From contig NC_091976.1 in the NCBI RefSeq assembly GCF_036711975.1, forward strand, positions 34,924,217 through 34,988,216: DNA of 64,000 nucleotides. Direction: 5' to 3'. The stretch is from Onthophagus taurus. Taxonomy: Eukaryota; Arthropoda; Insecta; Coleoptera; Scarabaeidae. This document shows, piece by piece, positions 37,031-51,785 of the stretch; positions within the stretch are counted from its first letter, which is position 1, and every line of letters starts with the position of its first letter. The translations under genes and the position numbers were made by a program. Below the pieces are notes generated by a model. It did no database searches. It was not told the origin of the DNA and saw only the letters and a program-made list of their open reading frames with translations.

Positions 37031-40000
37031 CCGTACAGAGATTGTTACCAGAAATAATAGAAAATCCGTTTAAAAAAGTAATTTTTTATCTACAAAACGT
37101 ACATTTCAGAAAGCTGACCGAAAAGAAAACCGACACTTTCAACACACGCAGAGTAAACAAAACGTGTTTACTTCAAGATTTCCGTTCGTTCTTTAGTTTG
37201 CGCTGACAAAAGATTTTTGTGTTTGTTCCACTGACTCTGTAGATTTTATACCAACGTTCACGGAAGGATCACGTTTCAATGCTACTCGCAAAAAATAAAC
37301 AAATCAACGATTCACTCGTTTTGGTAACTTTAGAAAATGTAATTTGCCTTTTTAAACAAAAAAAAAAATTAAAAGTTTTAACCGAAGATAATCGGTAGAG
37401 CGCGCGAGTTTTGTAAGTTGAGCCTCGAGTTTCTTGAATCTCAATGGAGATGCACGATTTCCGATAAGTTACGGAAAGTACCTTTACTTTGCTTTACCCG
37501 CTTAAAAGCATTAAAACGTTTCATTAAGGCCGTAATAATCAATGTAATGGATATAATGTTCGTTGTAGATGTTGCACTGTGACATTATTGAGTTTACAGG
37601 AGAAATATAAATTAATAAATCATTCAGATTTAGACAATCCCTTAAAGATTCTGTTTTGAAATAGCTAAACATTTATGTTATAATCATCAAATTGAGGAAT
37701 TCTTTCATAAAAAATACCAAGAAAACGAAATTTCTTAAATTTGTTAATTATCAGGTGAAATATTTTCTTTTACGAGGCGCGATTTTTCTCGAAAAACAAA
37801 AAATTGACGGAGAAAAGTATAAAGAAAGAGAGATGGCAATGGTTGTTTGAACTCAATTAGCAACTTTTTTCGACGACGACAACGAGTAATGAGTTTTGCC
37901 TTCGGTTGTAAGTAGAAAATTACACAAAACGCGGCCAAACGGGGAGGTAAATACCGAGCGAGTTAAAAAAACAATCCGCAAGTTGGTCGAAAATATTAGT
38001 TTCGAGGCGTAGAAAATGTAAAAAAATAGAGTTTGTTAAATGTTGGAGTTGAGTTGAGACACTCAACGTCTACAGACACTCTAATTTCCTCATTTAACGT
38101 TCTTGGAAATTAGTAAGAACGAAAAAGCCTTCTGAACTATGAAAATTGTTTTAGGCAAATTACATTTTTGCAAAATGTAATCACGCTAAATAAACCTTAA
38201 AATAACTGATACAATTGTAGGGGATCGTTAATGAAATTTGGCAAATAAAAGCTAAATACGCAATAATAAGCCATGTTGATAAAATAAATAGTTTCAATTT
38301 GCAATGGACGGCTTACGTATAATAGAAAGTGGTATGACTTTTTTTGTAAATACCCCATGCACAATAATTTATTATACTATTCCGTTCAACGTGTTGCATT
38401 CCAAACTGTAATACAGGTGATAAATTAATTTCGGAATTGCTTTATCCAACAAATTATTTATCCCGCATCTATTCTAGTTTTAATATTATTATCTGAACGA
38501 CATTTTTGTCGCAGGATCCGCAACAACAGTACAAACGCCGTCGTCAAATAATATTTCCGTCAAATTGCGATAACATATCTTGAGGTCACTTGATGAACCA
38601 TTGTGGCGAGCCACCGCGTTCTCTGTATAGATGATTCGGAATCAAAAACACACCACGACTACAACCAACGGATGCTATCTCGATGGCATAAAAATATTTC
38701 TTACTAATTAAAACTGATTTATTGTCATTCTTTTCGAGCCTACCGAGAGCAATTCATCACCGAATGAAAAGACATTTAAAAAATTCTATACTGTTATACT
38801 TCTTTTAAATTCACTAAAAACGTGTTAAAAATTGATTTACTTTAATGACGATCCTGTAAAATCCAAAGAACAAACCTGACCGTAGGAGACCAAAGTGGAA
38901 CCTACAGTGAGATGAGAGGAGGCAGGGCAGGGTTAACAAAAAACTAGCCAAGGTTCGTGCAGTCCTTGAAACAAGCTTTAAAAGACTCTTTCTTGGCTGG
39001 GGGACCCTTCTACCTGTTCTTCGAACCAAGAGTGCTGCTGCTGAGAGAACGGGATTACTACACAACTACAGAACGAAAACCTGCCGCCTCTCGCCGCGCT
39101 CCCTTTCTCGTGATGCTTGAACCCGAACCACGAAAAAAAAAGACAAATGTATATATAATGTATATGTATATGGAATGGAGGCGTAATATAATATTTAAAT
39201 ATTTCAAATTTTAGATTAGATATACATTTTTTATTAACTTATAACGAAGTAGATAAGAAGAACACATGTTAACGAACCACTAAAATTGTTCTTAGTGACC
39301 CACAGGATGTCGCTCATCTATGGGAATTAATTTTATGACTCAAACGTCGAGACAAAGTTGGCAGTAAAGTTACCCTAAAGGGTTTTAAGCGGGGTTAGTT
39401 TATTGCTCGCTTTACGACTACTAAAAGTACTAAAAACGACGACTCGAAGGCACATTTTTTACAATTAGAATGTCTGGTAAGTAGGTAGCTGACCGTATTC
39501 TAATCGGTCACAAAAAATTTAAATTTGAAAATTTTTTCTTCCTATTCTTGTGGCGTAAAATAACGAAAGGGATAACTTAACGAAATATTTATTTAAACCT
39601 GTAGTTTTTCCATACTTTTTGTCAATTTTTTTCTTGCCCAACCTAACACTTATTGTACAAACACACCTTGACCTGTGGTATTTACGCAATTCTATTATGC
39701 AACATATACGGCGACCTTCTACAATATTGTGCTAAATTTTGATATGATTTTTATTAATTTCCTTAACAATAATAAACACAACATAATATTTAAAAATTTT
39801 AATCTAACGTTTTTGTTTAAAGAAAACGCATCGTTTATTTTTTCTTCTACCGTCAGGCTATAATTATGTTTCCTTAGAAAAGTGCGAACGTGCACTGAAA
39901 TATCTTTATGCCTTTCTCGACCGCGACTATTTCTATTTCTACTAGCGAGTTATTGCGACTTGGTTTGCATGTCCTTATAGTAATGCCTTCATACACCTGA

Positions 40001-43000
40001 CCCCGGTCAATGATTAATTGCTGTACTATAACCACGACAATCTGTGTTGCGTACCTTTACTCACAATAGAACAAGCAAAACAATCACATCGATTACGATG
40101 AGTTTTATAAAAATAACGTTTAAAAAACTAGTTGCTTCAATCTCTTCAACAAGAAAGTCATAGTTTTTTTGATGACGACCAACATAAATTTCTTTCGACA
40201 TGTTTCTTTTCGTATTTATATCAAAATTAAATAAAAAACACTTATATAAGAAGGTATATTAAGGCAAATTGAGGTTCAATCACGGTTCAAGTTGAGATTA
40301 TTCTTGAACCATTTTCCATTAAGTATTTCACACGATTGTCTTCGAAACGGTATGTAGATACAATAATTAGAATAAGTTGAATAAATTAACGATTTCGTTC
40401 TTGATGCAGTAGTTAATTGTTGTTATGTAAGTCTTTCTAAGAGGTTGAATTCAAAATCTTCTAGTAACGCGTTGAAATGTCACTAGCATCTCGGCAAAAT
40501 TGAGGTCATGACTATCCAACCAGCTCAATAATAATGAGTTTCATCACGGCAGGCCTTAGTATTGGTCAACAGCCGTTAGCTTAAGCGAAGAAAATAATAA
40601 TAAAAAAAAATACAACGCACAGAGAGTATTTTATTTCTATCAACCGGTAGAACTTGTTGAAACGTTTTTGTCGAGGTCAGTTCTGATACAAAATATACAT
40701 ATAGAATTGAATCAAGTCTATTATTGTACGAATTCACGTTTATCACCAGATATTGAAAGTATATATAATGTTTATATCATATGTCTGCATTTAACCGCAT
40801 ATTTATCCCTTCTCGTGATATTCAATATGTTTTTTAGCTAACTGCGTAGGGTTTGATCAAATATTAATATTGTAAAAGCGTGATAACATTACCCTTTGTA
40901 TATTTGGAACATATGGTAGGGAGCTTAATATAGGTGATTGAGTGTTGCTTTAGAAAATTATTCAATAAAAAGAGCTTCTTTGAATTTTACGGTGACATGA
41001 AGAGTCGTTGAGATTTTAATTGTAACCGGAACGATAACTACAAGATCCCGGTGACAAACTTAATAATCCCGTATACAAAAATATTTCACAACGCAAATAA
41101 CCCTTCCTCCTGACGCTAAAAGACCTTGAAGCAGAAATAGTCGAAACAAATCGCGAAATATCCTATCGCGACCTCAAACGCGCATCTAAAGAAAGTATTT
41201 TCTCTTTAGCTTGGAGTCGTATAAATGTTATTCGACAACAAAGGAAACGCGACAACCGCCGTCAATCCCTCCGACACGGTTTATACAGGCTATTAACGTT
41301 ATTCAGATGTAAAGGCGGAAGTGGCGAAAAAAAGAAATAATAACAATAAATGGAGGAACTGGAGCGCGCGGTTTCCGCGCAGATTCAATGGTTGTTTATC
41401 ATTATAACGGAGATTTACGAATCACGTCGATGAGTGAATTTAAGACAAAAATGATTTTTAATCACATCCACTAACCTATAAACTTGATTGTTAACAATTA
41501 AAGGAAAAGTTTAGCAACTTTCTATTTCACACATGATTAACAAGAACGAAACAATTTACATTTATCTTTAATAACAGACCGCGAGCTGCTCACTTAGACT
41601 TGGAGTATGTCGGTTCTGATGGAATGGTAATGAGTGTCGTTCTTGAGTCGATTCGTTTTAACTGGAAACGCGATTGGAAAGTCCCCGTTTAAACCGATTA
41701 TTATTATATATTACTAATGCAACAACGTTTTCCGAAACGATTTGAATACAGCGAATGCAGGTGGCTTATGTCACACGTAAAGACCTTTGCGTCATCTCAA
41801 ACTATGTTTTCAATCTGTTCTCAAATTCAGGAGTAAATCTGACACAAATCCTTCGAGCAAGTCCTGGCGGCTTCGACTGCGAGTTATGCTTTAACTTCGG
41901 TTGCTGTGTTATTCTGAGATTAATTCCGTGGTCGATTAGGCGGGCACAACGGTCAATAAAGGTCGATTTACGATCGGCATGGCAGCACATGCGCCTCACA
42001 GAGGGCATTAAATAAATTGATAGCGTTTTGTGTTTTTACAATACGTCATTACGTGTCTACGTTTGCATTGTTGAACGCAGCCAACTGCGTGCGTATACGA
42101 ACTGAAGAGTTTAAAGTAACCATAAATGCTTTCAGATAAGCTTTTCACGGTTTATAAACAATTGCACGTTTCTTTTTTATTGACATATTTGACCTGAGCA
42201 TGATGATCCATTGTTGTTAAACCTTCGCTACCGAGCAGCTAATAATATAAACAAATCGCTTTTGTAGGCATGAATCGATAACTTTACGTAAGATTGCAAG
42301 AACTTTTAAAATTTTCTGTTTCGATCGACACCGCTTCGTTAATTATCCACCAACAAATTGCAAAAACATCTCGTCTTGGCTTTCGCTTTCTTTCATCGCA
42401 TTTTTACCTCGCTGACGAAAAAGAAATTTTACTCTATTTGGTATGGAACTGGATGCCAAGGCATCGAACGACTGGTTCTGTGCTGGCGCAATCCACGACT
42501 GGATCGACCCGATGTGCAAAAATTGATTTCTAGAAAGGCAATTATCAACTGGCGGGAATGAAGGATGCCGAGCAGACTCCCTTTCAGCTTTTTCAGAGAT
42601 ATATTTCGAATACTCAGCACTCCTTTAAAAAAATGTCTCCACAAAACAATCTTCTCCATTGAGTTTTTTAATTATTATAGGACATTCAGTTTTTCTACAA
42701 CAAGACGTACGAAATAAATACTTTCACCCAGACCCCTCGATGTCTTAAAAGTGCACAACTCTCTCGCATCGTCATCAATTTGCCGTTTCCTAAGCGGGGT
42801 TAGTAACAACGACCACCTTTCACTTGTACGCCTACGACAATAATAACATCCATCGCTTCAATTAACTATAAAATAATCTTTATTGCTACTTATTACTATA
42901 CTTGAAAAATATTAAACTATTAAAACACTGCGGTTATTTTTGTATCTAAAACGATTAGCTAAAGTTACAATCAATAATAGTAAGTGTTTGGAAGCGCTTG

Positions 43001-46000
43001 CAAGGCGTCTCATAGACTAGGTCACGGTCGGCTACGGTTTTCACTGTTTTTAACCACGTGGTCACTTTCACCGCCTCCTTGTCTTGTGCGGAGAAATGTT
43101 TGCAAAGCGCTCGTGGTCGAGTGAAAATCGCGAGTAACCTTGAAAATTTTGAACTATGAAATAAAAAAAGATTTAAAAGTACCAAACATAGCCACAATTA
43201 TTTATTCCGCCTTTCTTTTACGTAATGTAGTATATTATTGTTTTAGCACCATCATTGAACATATTAAATGACATCATAAATACAGGTGTTTTTGATTTGT
43301 TTACATGACTTTTTTTAGGTAAGTAATGGTGGTGTTTTGACAACTTTACTTTAGTGAATAATGGCATTTTATAAATAGCATATTTTTTATTTTTTGCTAA
43401 AATATTATATTTTGTTATTATTAATTACGATCAATAACGTTATAATGGCTGCGGCTATCATTCCGTTTGTTAGTTTGACAAATTTCCTTGTTGGTCGCCC
43501 GATGTCGATAAGTATCGGTAGTACTGTATTTACAATAAACCGATGTATACATTTTTATAATACCGTGTGGTTTATTTTAACACCTATAGCAATATAAGAT
43601 ACCGTTAAGCCATAGTGCGTTGTGGAAACAATTATTTTCTTTTTCTTAAAACGTGTCGAAACGGTATCTATACGATCTCAGTGACTTAATCATTTAATTT
43701 TCTTTTGTACAAAATTTAGGTTAACTTTTATTATCAACAAAGACATTCTTTCGAATTATATTTTCTTTCATGATTATTAAAACAAGATCGAAAAATAAAA
43801 AGAACACTATCTTAATGTAATCGGGATGAATACGTCCTTGGTAGATTTTGTGACGGTACAGCCACCATTTCCGGCGGCTTATTTTTCACGGTTAGCTACG
43901 CGAAAAATAATTCTGTAACATACAGTTGCATTTTCAGCGATATTTAATACACAACTTCAAGGACAAAGCGTAAATAAAGAAAACATATATGAACTCGTTT
44001 AATAATTTATTTTGTACGACCAAATCCCTTGGCTAGTCGCGCACATACTAATCTAGCGTGGAGTTAGTAAACAACCCCTCACCAAGTTGTTGAAAATTAA
44101 GAAGGTTGGGATATGTCAAATCTGATTCTCATATTTTATGTTTAAACATGCTGTTTACACGTCAAAATACGGTTGATACAATCCCGTCTGTTGGACTTTG
44201 TGAGACAAGTTTATTGTTAGAAATATTTCTTCAGTAGGTACATCTCGAGAAAAAATGTCACCACAATTTCCCTACGGCTTAACGAATAACGTTTATTACT
44301 CTGTAGATTTATGGAGCAATAAGCGGGCTGTTCACGTGTCTTTTTGCGATGCGCGTACACACGGTGGAAGGGTTTAAGTGAGGTTTTCTATTTGTCCGCG
44401 AGCAACAGCAGGCAGCAGCTGCAAGCTCATACGGTTCCCAAGACCAAACGAAAATGTTCACTTCACTTAAGACATTTCCTAATATGAGAATAGCGAAGAG
44501 TAGACATCTCTTATGCCCATAACATGAAAGGGTACTACATACGTTCGTACACAAGTACAATTTTCCAGATAGGATTGCGATAAAGCGACTCTTTGAAATG
44601 CCCATGGTGTACGAGCCGTCGAATAAATTCAAATTCTATATGCGTACCGTTTTATAATGCCCACAATCGTACGTGCACGGAGTTTTGGCCCACGAGTATT
44701 TTATAACGATTTATTTTCACTTTCTTGTGCCATATACCTCTTACCCATAATCAGTAACAATAACAAAATTCATTTTAAAATCTCAAACACGATTCGCTTG
44801 CTATTACATTAATATGGTATAATATAAATACATAGGCTAGAGAAAACCGTTTCAAACAACCCGAAAACGTTCAAAGTGACCATATTTTTTAAAAACTTGA
44901 ACAAATAATGAATTTTACCACGACCCAGCTAATTATTGAATTTGTGGTATACAAAGTCAAAGTCAAGGACGAAAACGTTTCAAGTAAATATGTGTAAGAC
45001 CCGGGTCGTTTAATATTTATAAGCGGTGAGTAATCGTTTCTCAAAGGCATATAATAGTCGAGGTGAAATTAAAAAAAAAAATACTACACACAACAGTGAG
45101 AGAACAGTTTACGCGAAATTAGTTTACGAGAGAATAGTTTAAGAGAGAACAATTATGAGAGAATGGAGAGAGAAAAAAAAACGCTTTTTCAAAGAAGATT
45201 TAATATCACAACTTGTTGATATTTTGACTTATGGATATATTGATTTACGTAACGAATACGTTGTTTACAGCGGGTATCGTAGAGTAAGTTAATGGAAATT
45301 AAAATCATGTTAGTTACAAATATTGACGTTCGCTTTTGATAAATACTGATAAGACGCACTGAAAGATTAAATTAGGATTTCTTATTTTCTTGTAATTTTT
45401 TTTTAAGCATTTCTATTTATTTTTAGCAGACAACTTGCAAAAGCAGGCGATGAGAACTTTTTTTGCAATTTGCGTTCAAAATACGTTATCATTTGGAAAG
45501 ATACAAATTTTGTTCTATTAATCAACATTTTTTTCTTTTACACATTAAAACAAACCAATAATTTCAAAACACATTATTTTTTTGACGAGAATCACTGATA
45601 AGCCTTAAACAAAGCGATAACAAGTTCCTTTGAGGAAATAAAGTATGTATTAAAACCACAAGGATTATTGTTAAAAACAGGAAATTAGTTGATGTGTTTC
45701 TCTGTGCTGAACATTTTTTTTAAATAAAGTATGTGAATATACTAAACGCATCTGCTTTCTTAGGTAAAGAGGTGTATCTCCAAACGTAGATGTGGGTACC
45801 ATCTGGTCTGAGTATACAGGAATTCCGTATCCACTCGTCTAATTGTAGGTTACTAGTCGTCGTGTTGTTGTTGAAGCGGCAGCAGTAGTAGTTTGCAGAA
45901 GGCTTCGATGACCTTGAAACCATTTTCATAATCAATGAGATCCCGAGCTCGTTACCGAACCGGAGCCAAATTAACATTTTTTGTACGCCATGATGAGCAC

Positions 46001-46789
46001 ACATATAGGTTAGGTAACATTAATAATTCAATTTTTAAACGTAAATCACTCTTTCCTCTTCTCCTTGAAGAAGAAAAGAAGGAAGATAATATCGATGAAA
46101 AAGTAGAGGGAGAAACGTTGTTGTTTACGAACCAACACCTCCAACACGAGGAAATGTGTGTGTGTGTGTGCTACAAGACGAGAAGAAGAAGAAGAAGAAG
46201 AGGATGAAAAACGTAAAAACAAAAGCTCTACGCATTTAAAGGCCAAGGCCAACCGGGATACTACGTCACATTCGCCGAACCAGGGTTTTGTTACCGCTCT
46301 GAGCCTGACTTCGTGGACTTTTCCTCTTTTGGGCCACTCGAGAGAAAAAACTCCATCGTTTCGTACAGTTTTATTATTTTTTAGTTTTTAGCCATAACAG
46401 AACGTTTAAGCAGACGGTTATTATATTTTGTTATCCACCGAAAAATTACAAACGTAATCCCTTTGGGTTGGAAATTGTAAACTTGTTGCGTTTTGCGATT
46501 CTTGGTTATAGGTATACAACGTGAAGCGTTGCATCAAACATTGTAGCAGTATGGCTACAACAATAACAGTTAATTAAACGCGGAAGCTATCGTTTTTATT
46601 TCACCTTGAGTGTTTGTACATAAATTCTCAATTTCTATTGTTGAAAGTAATTACACCTTTGGTACCGGCAATATAAAATAGATATGGAATAAGTTGAAAA
46701 CAAAAATTTTTATTTCGCATATTAACAAGATTTAAAATTGATTTAAAAACCATTCAAATTCGTAATTTTTATATCTTCTTTTTCCCCTT
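37031..46789. other. AT-rich non-coding region
   Basis: No supported gene. GC-richer islands without an identifiable product lie at about 38860-39130 (open on both strands for 80-85 codons) and 41100-41400. The latter has an 80-codon open frame without a Met (about 41093-41338) and the near-palindrome GCGCGCGGTTTCCGCGC. A degenerate GAGAGAA/GTTTA repeat lies at 45090-45175, and TG and GAA microsatellites lie at 46155-46201. A 107-codon minus-strand frame at 44309-44632 has no recognisable domain. Confidence 0.35.
46155..46201. repeat. (TG)n and (GAA)n microsatellites
   Basis: A run of eight TG units followed within a few bases by seven AGA/GAA triplets. This simple sequence explains the small acidic/arginine-rich frames in this place. 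Confidence 0.8.
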
Positions 46790-47700
46790 TTCTTCTGGTC
46801 AGTTAGTTATGGTGTTGCCGAAAGTGGTTTTCTTGGACGATGGCCCGTCGTAACGAGTTTCGAGGCTCTTTTTTGCGTCGTGCAGATTCCTGGCGCGTAA
46901 GAGCAAAGCGGTTCCCGCGGCATCTACATCCACCAAAAACTGACCAGACGACGGTGCGCCTCCGCGTTCCCCTATACACCCCTCGATAAACCGTCTTCCA
47001 CCGCTGGCACGGGTCTTTTCTCGCAGGCACGAAGGCCCGTGAAGAAACAGGTTGTTAGGTGACCAAGTCACTGGATCTAGGAAAGAACCGATCCGCTGCT
47101 CCTCGTGCGAGAAGTCTCATTGGGGCCTCTGCGGGATTCGGGAGGCAACGGGCTCAAATAATCACGGTTTTACTACTCTACAACTCCACTATACGACCAG
47201 CCCGAAGAATAGCCGTTTCTACGCCGGCGCGCCGGATCCAAGGTTATCTGCCCGAAGCCAAGAAGATGAGACCGAAGAAAAAAGATTATTTAAAAGCAAA
47301 TAGAACCTCAAAAATATATGAATTAGGGCTTAATAAAGACTACCTAATGTGCGATTGATAACAAAAAAGGTTGAAACTCTCAATTTACAAACGGTAGCGG
47401 TTCGTTCGATGTCTACCGAAGCGTCTTTTTGAAAAGTCCTCTTCGATCGATGTCTTGGTTTCGTCCTCGACGTCTCCACCAACACCGGCTGCCCATTTTC
47501 GGTAAATATTATCACCGTCAACATCTGAACGAGCGAACGTCAAGGGAACCAGTTTCTGCGGCCGCTCCTCTTCTTCTTCTTCTTCTCACTTTGGCCTTTT
47601 TCTATCTTGGTTCCGTCGACGAGATGCGGGTACCGGCTCGATTACGCACTTTGCAGGGGTCGACTACGCGTCGCACTGGGCAATACGTTGCAGAAGCGAT
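46790..47700. other. 900-bp GC-rich, CpG-rich block, unassigned
   Basis: This is the longest GC-rich island in the 44-kb non-coding stretch. The minus strand is open at 47071-46799 (90 codons, including GQFLVDVDAAGTALLLRA and DGPSSKKTTFGN). The plus strand is open at 47429-47794 (121 codons, with a hydrophobic LLLLLLTLAFFYLG segment, but starting from a non-ATG codon). Both strands are open, there is no clear splice framework, and I recognise no family. It may be the promoter and untranslated first exon of a gene, or a gene fragment. Confidence 0.25.
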
Positions 47701-50700
47701 GACACAAACAAAAATAATCGATTTTTATAGGCAGAATTGGCGTGAATATAGTGAAAATGTTCGATTCTTCATTATCGTATTATACTTATCATGAATTCGA
47801 ATATGTCAAGTCTTCGCTGTTTTTATTGATCCGACGATTTGACAAGAAGCGTCCCAATCATCCTTAAATAAAAGCAACTGTACATATACAACTGATGGTC
47901 GTTAGTTATTAATATCTTTTTTATTTCAAAACCATGTTTTCCGAACCGAAACGACAGATAAGTTTGGAAGTGTGATAATTTGCTTCCTGTACGCTGAATA
48001 ACAAAATACAATATGTTAACTCTGGGACAACTGTTAGGATTAATGTAGAAAAATGTGAGAAAGTTGAGTATAGATAGTCTATTCCATTTAATTCTTTTAA
48101 CTTAACGCTTTGTTTCTATTTCGCCTTTTACATTATATACGCGCAACTTTCAATTCACACCGTCATGGCATTATGTAAGGAATACTTATTGGAAGATCAA
48201 ACATTGTGTTGCGTTCGTTTGAGTTGAGTACAAATATTTTCCGACTGTTAATTTGAGAGTCAGAAACCACTTTGAACGACTGTAAATTAAAGAACACGAC
48301 TATTAAAAGTACACACAACATTATTGTGTTTAATGTTATTAAATAAATATATAATAAAAAAATGCGCATAAAAATGTTGAATGAAATTAGAATGTAATTT
48401 GTATTGATCAATGATATTTTTTTGCTATAAATTCTTAATCAAAGTCGTTGAGTTATTTTTTCTAATCGTGAAACCTTGACACAAACGTCGAGCAGAAATT
48501 GCAAACTTCTCGGTTTAACGACTACGCTTAATTATGTAAATTAACAGGGAGAAGGAGTGTTGACTTGACCAATGCGATCGGGAGAATTGGAATTAAAAAA
48601 TTAACTAAAAATAATAATATTAATAATTTGAAATTTCGATGAAAGATAAATTAACTAGAAAATTTCAATTTCTCCTATGAATAAACTCTACGCAGTTAGA
48701 GTATTCAGTACTCGGTAGGGTTTTGGTTTTAAAATTTAAATTGCGCCATTGTAAATCGATTGTTTCTCAAATAAGTGGAGTACCACTGGTGGTTTCTAGT
48801 TATGCAAATTTATACTGTCCTTTTATGCGCGGTTGAATTGTATAGAGACGTGACTGGCTCGTTTACTCGGTTTTTAAAGCGGCCGTTTATAATTAATATT
48901 TTTTGATTCGTTGATGAACGATAAATATAGCCGAAAAGTATGGAAATTAATTAAGCGCGCGCGGAGAAAGTTTTAATCGGAAAGGAGAAAGTCCGGTATA
49001 AAAAATGTTTACGAGCGTATCTTGTGTGGATGAGGTAATCATTAATAAATTCACTTTCCATTTCTGCACACTACTAAAAATTTAAGATGGAAATTAAAAA
49101 TAACCGTTGAAAATAAGATGTTTAAAAAAAGTTTTCTTGGTATTTTTCCACGAAATTGTCTTTAGTAATATTTGCAATTTCTTTACACGCAACAACAAAC
49201 GGTAGCGACACTTTGGAATACTTATAAGAAGAGTGATTAATCCATTGTCTCTCGAATTGCCGACGTCGACGAGTTGCAAGTTATTAGTAAACATAGAGTA
49301 GGAAATGGGGTGCGGAACGTCTTCTCTCGAATATTAACGAACCGTGTAGGTATGCCGTGTGTGTAAAGCACGCGGGCGAATGATGTCCGAAGAATCGTCG
49401 GTAAATCGTCGAGTGCTACTCCGTGCATTTAAAATCTCAGTATCCGATAAAATCAAAAATACTAATGGAAATATTATTTTCAAATTCTTTTCCTTGTAAA
49501 AGCCATTACTTGTGCAATGTCGTTAATAAAAGGATAAGTTATCGGTTTCAAAATAGGATAATACTCGTCGACTAAAAGACTTGCGCGCATAAATCAATAC
49601 CACCCATTGTTAATGAATAGAACTCAATCAGCGTACTCCCGATCCCCTTACACGTATAATTTCTGCGAGATAATTGCCGTAGCACATAGGCCATCTCTCG
49701 TCGTCTTCTTCTTCGTTTGTTTTTTGCTATGCCTTAATAGCCGCCAGGCCGTGCGGATAATAAGAATTGATGAGAAGGAATGGCTCGGTTTTAAGGACAG
49801 CTTATGGGCTAGGTTCGCTTCGTTATCCCTACATCAATCTCCTTGGGTGCGATAGCAATCGATTCTCGACGAAACTAAACTAGTTACCTTTAAATTGAGT
49901 TCATAAAAAGGTAAGTCTCTCTTTTTTTGTAACTTATTTTGTCGCATTGCTTGCCTTTCAAGTAAAAAAAACAAAATGTGTGACACGTGACCCACCAGCA
50001 TATAATGTAGTAATCTAGGGGTGATTTTCACTCGTGAGATCATGAGGGACACACGTTACCATCCCTTAAAACATCACTACGTCAAACCCCTATATGCGGG
50101 TCGATTTGAACTACACCGGAATTACTTAATTGGATATATATAGGGTAGATTCCAATATAACGAGGGATTAAACAGTTATCACAATGTGAATGTAGTAGGG
50201 TAACCGGTTATGAGGGATTTATTAAGTGGTATTTCACGGTATCTGACAGGGGTAGGAATGCAAGAATAATAAATTTAAAAAAAAAGGTTTGTTTAAAATT
50301 CTGTGTCGTTCATTCATTGACACATTCTTCCTGTAAAATAGCGGAAACGCGATATCTAATAATAGTTCCTACGGCAATGCGGTATTCACACGATTATTTT
50401 AACTTTCACCCGCTGTGTTTCACAAATTATGGTTTCGATGTGACTAGAGGATAATACAAACTTCAAAGTGAAAACGGGCCAGCTTAGAGAAATATGGCTA
50501 CGGTAATGAACTATTACATGTTAAACATTACGTTCAAGAGTTCGAGGTCTAATTCCAAAGCAAACTTACTTCAACTTTAATATATAGAGAGCGCCGTGTG
50601 TCCATATAATAGTAATACACGAGTAGGTAATTATTAAACAAAAAGATCATTTTATTGGTGAATTTGATTTTCACAGTGGAGATCGAACAGTGGAGAGCAC

Positions 50701-51785
50701 AGGTTTAGAAAGTTCTGTTGCACGGTTGGCTGCTTGATCCACGGAGTTGTTTTTGAGCTTTTGAGCAGACTTCCTGAACAATTTTCCGCCAGCCGTAACC
50801 GAGAGAGACTGTCACCTCGCTCAAACGAGCTATTGATCTTCCTGGTCGGCTTGACCCGATAAAATTGTCAGCAATTATCGTCTCAAATCGACCAGAATAT
50901 AAGTTATCAATTAATACGAGGGTGTAATGAAAGTATTAAAATACTTCACCAGAAATTCTTATCTTCGTGCATTTATTATGATTCAAATTAGTATATTTCG
51001 ACGGCCTCCTAAATATTTATGTCCGCTGTTTCCTGTTTATACCTGAAGGCACTCAAACGACCTTACGAGTTCACGCACAGCAGAACTACGTGCATACATT
51101 TACGTATTTATTTTGTTTTGTACTTTCATTTACCTTAGATCAACAGGTATTAACATTTTTAAAAAGGACTATTTGAAATATTAGTGCCGCATATAATCCA
51201 AGAAGAAAAAATTAGGAGAAAAAAGCTGAAAAAACGATTTTCGCCCACGACTATATTGACCGGGCGTCATTGGCGTTACTTGCCACCACGCGCGCGGAAC
51301 ATTTGAATGCTGTAAAAATTCCGAACGGGTTTCTGGTTGCCGCAGACTTGGCTCGGTTCTAAAGCAGGAAACGTTGTTCATACCAACGGCTCCCGCGGCG
51401 ATAGTAACTTCGCAAATGGTTGTCGCTAATCAAAAGTAAATAAATAAAAAAATTGTAATACTCTAAAACTAGAAAGAGATTTGATACTATTAGTTCCCTC
51501 TGGTGAGTAGGTGCGCAAATAATAAATATTATTCGATTCAATTTATGTTGGACCCAACTCCAAATAGAGAACTGTAGTAAAATCAACAATAATAACTACA
51601 AATATGACTTTAAACCTACTCTAAAACGCGAACTTTTCTACCTACTATCTCCATCACTAAATAAAATGTATTACTATCATATATACTGCGTGCCCCGTAT
51701 TTTCCGCATCAGAGCATTATACGGTTGTAGGATACCTTATTCTGAAGCGATCTTTGTAATAAATTTTTTTCGAAATGTTTATCAT
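47701..51785. other. subtelomeric unique DNA, no gene
   Basis: AT-rich sequence immediately inside the telomeric repeats. No coding region is supported. About 48700-48990 has several conserved-noncoding-like words (ATGCAAAT, TTTATAATTAAT). About 50140-50260 has ATATAACGAGGGATT and GGTTATGAGGGATT words resembling a decayed Tigger-like element, too weak to call. I see no subtelomeric satellite. Confidence 0.4.

Noticed and set aside
41093..41338. 80-codon open frame without Met, Arg/Lys-rich (LKDLEAEIVETNREISYRDL...)
   Set aside because: Coding-like composition, but no start, no good donor and no family recognised; too short to claim as an exon.
44309..44632. 107-codon minus-strand frame
   Set aside because: No recognisable domain or targeting feature beyond Cys/Leu richness; no supporting context.
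50140..50260. Possible Tigger-like remnant with TATAACGAGGG words
   Set aside because: The proposed ends do not pair convincingly and no TA duplication could be defined.
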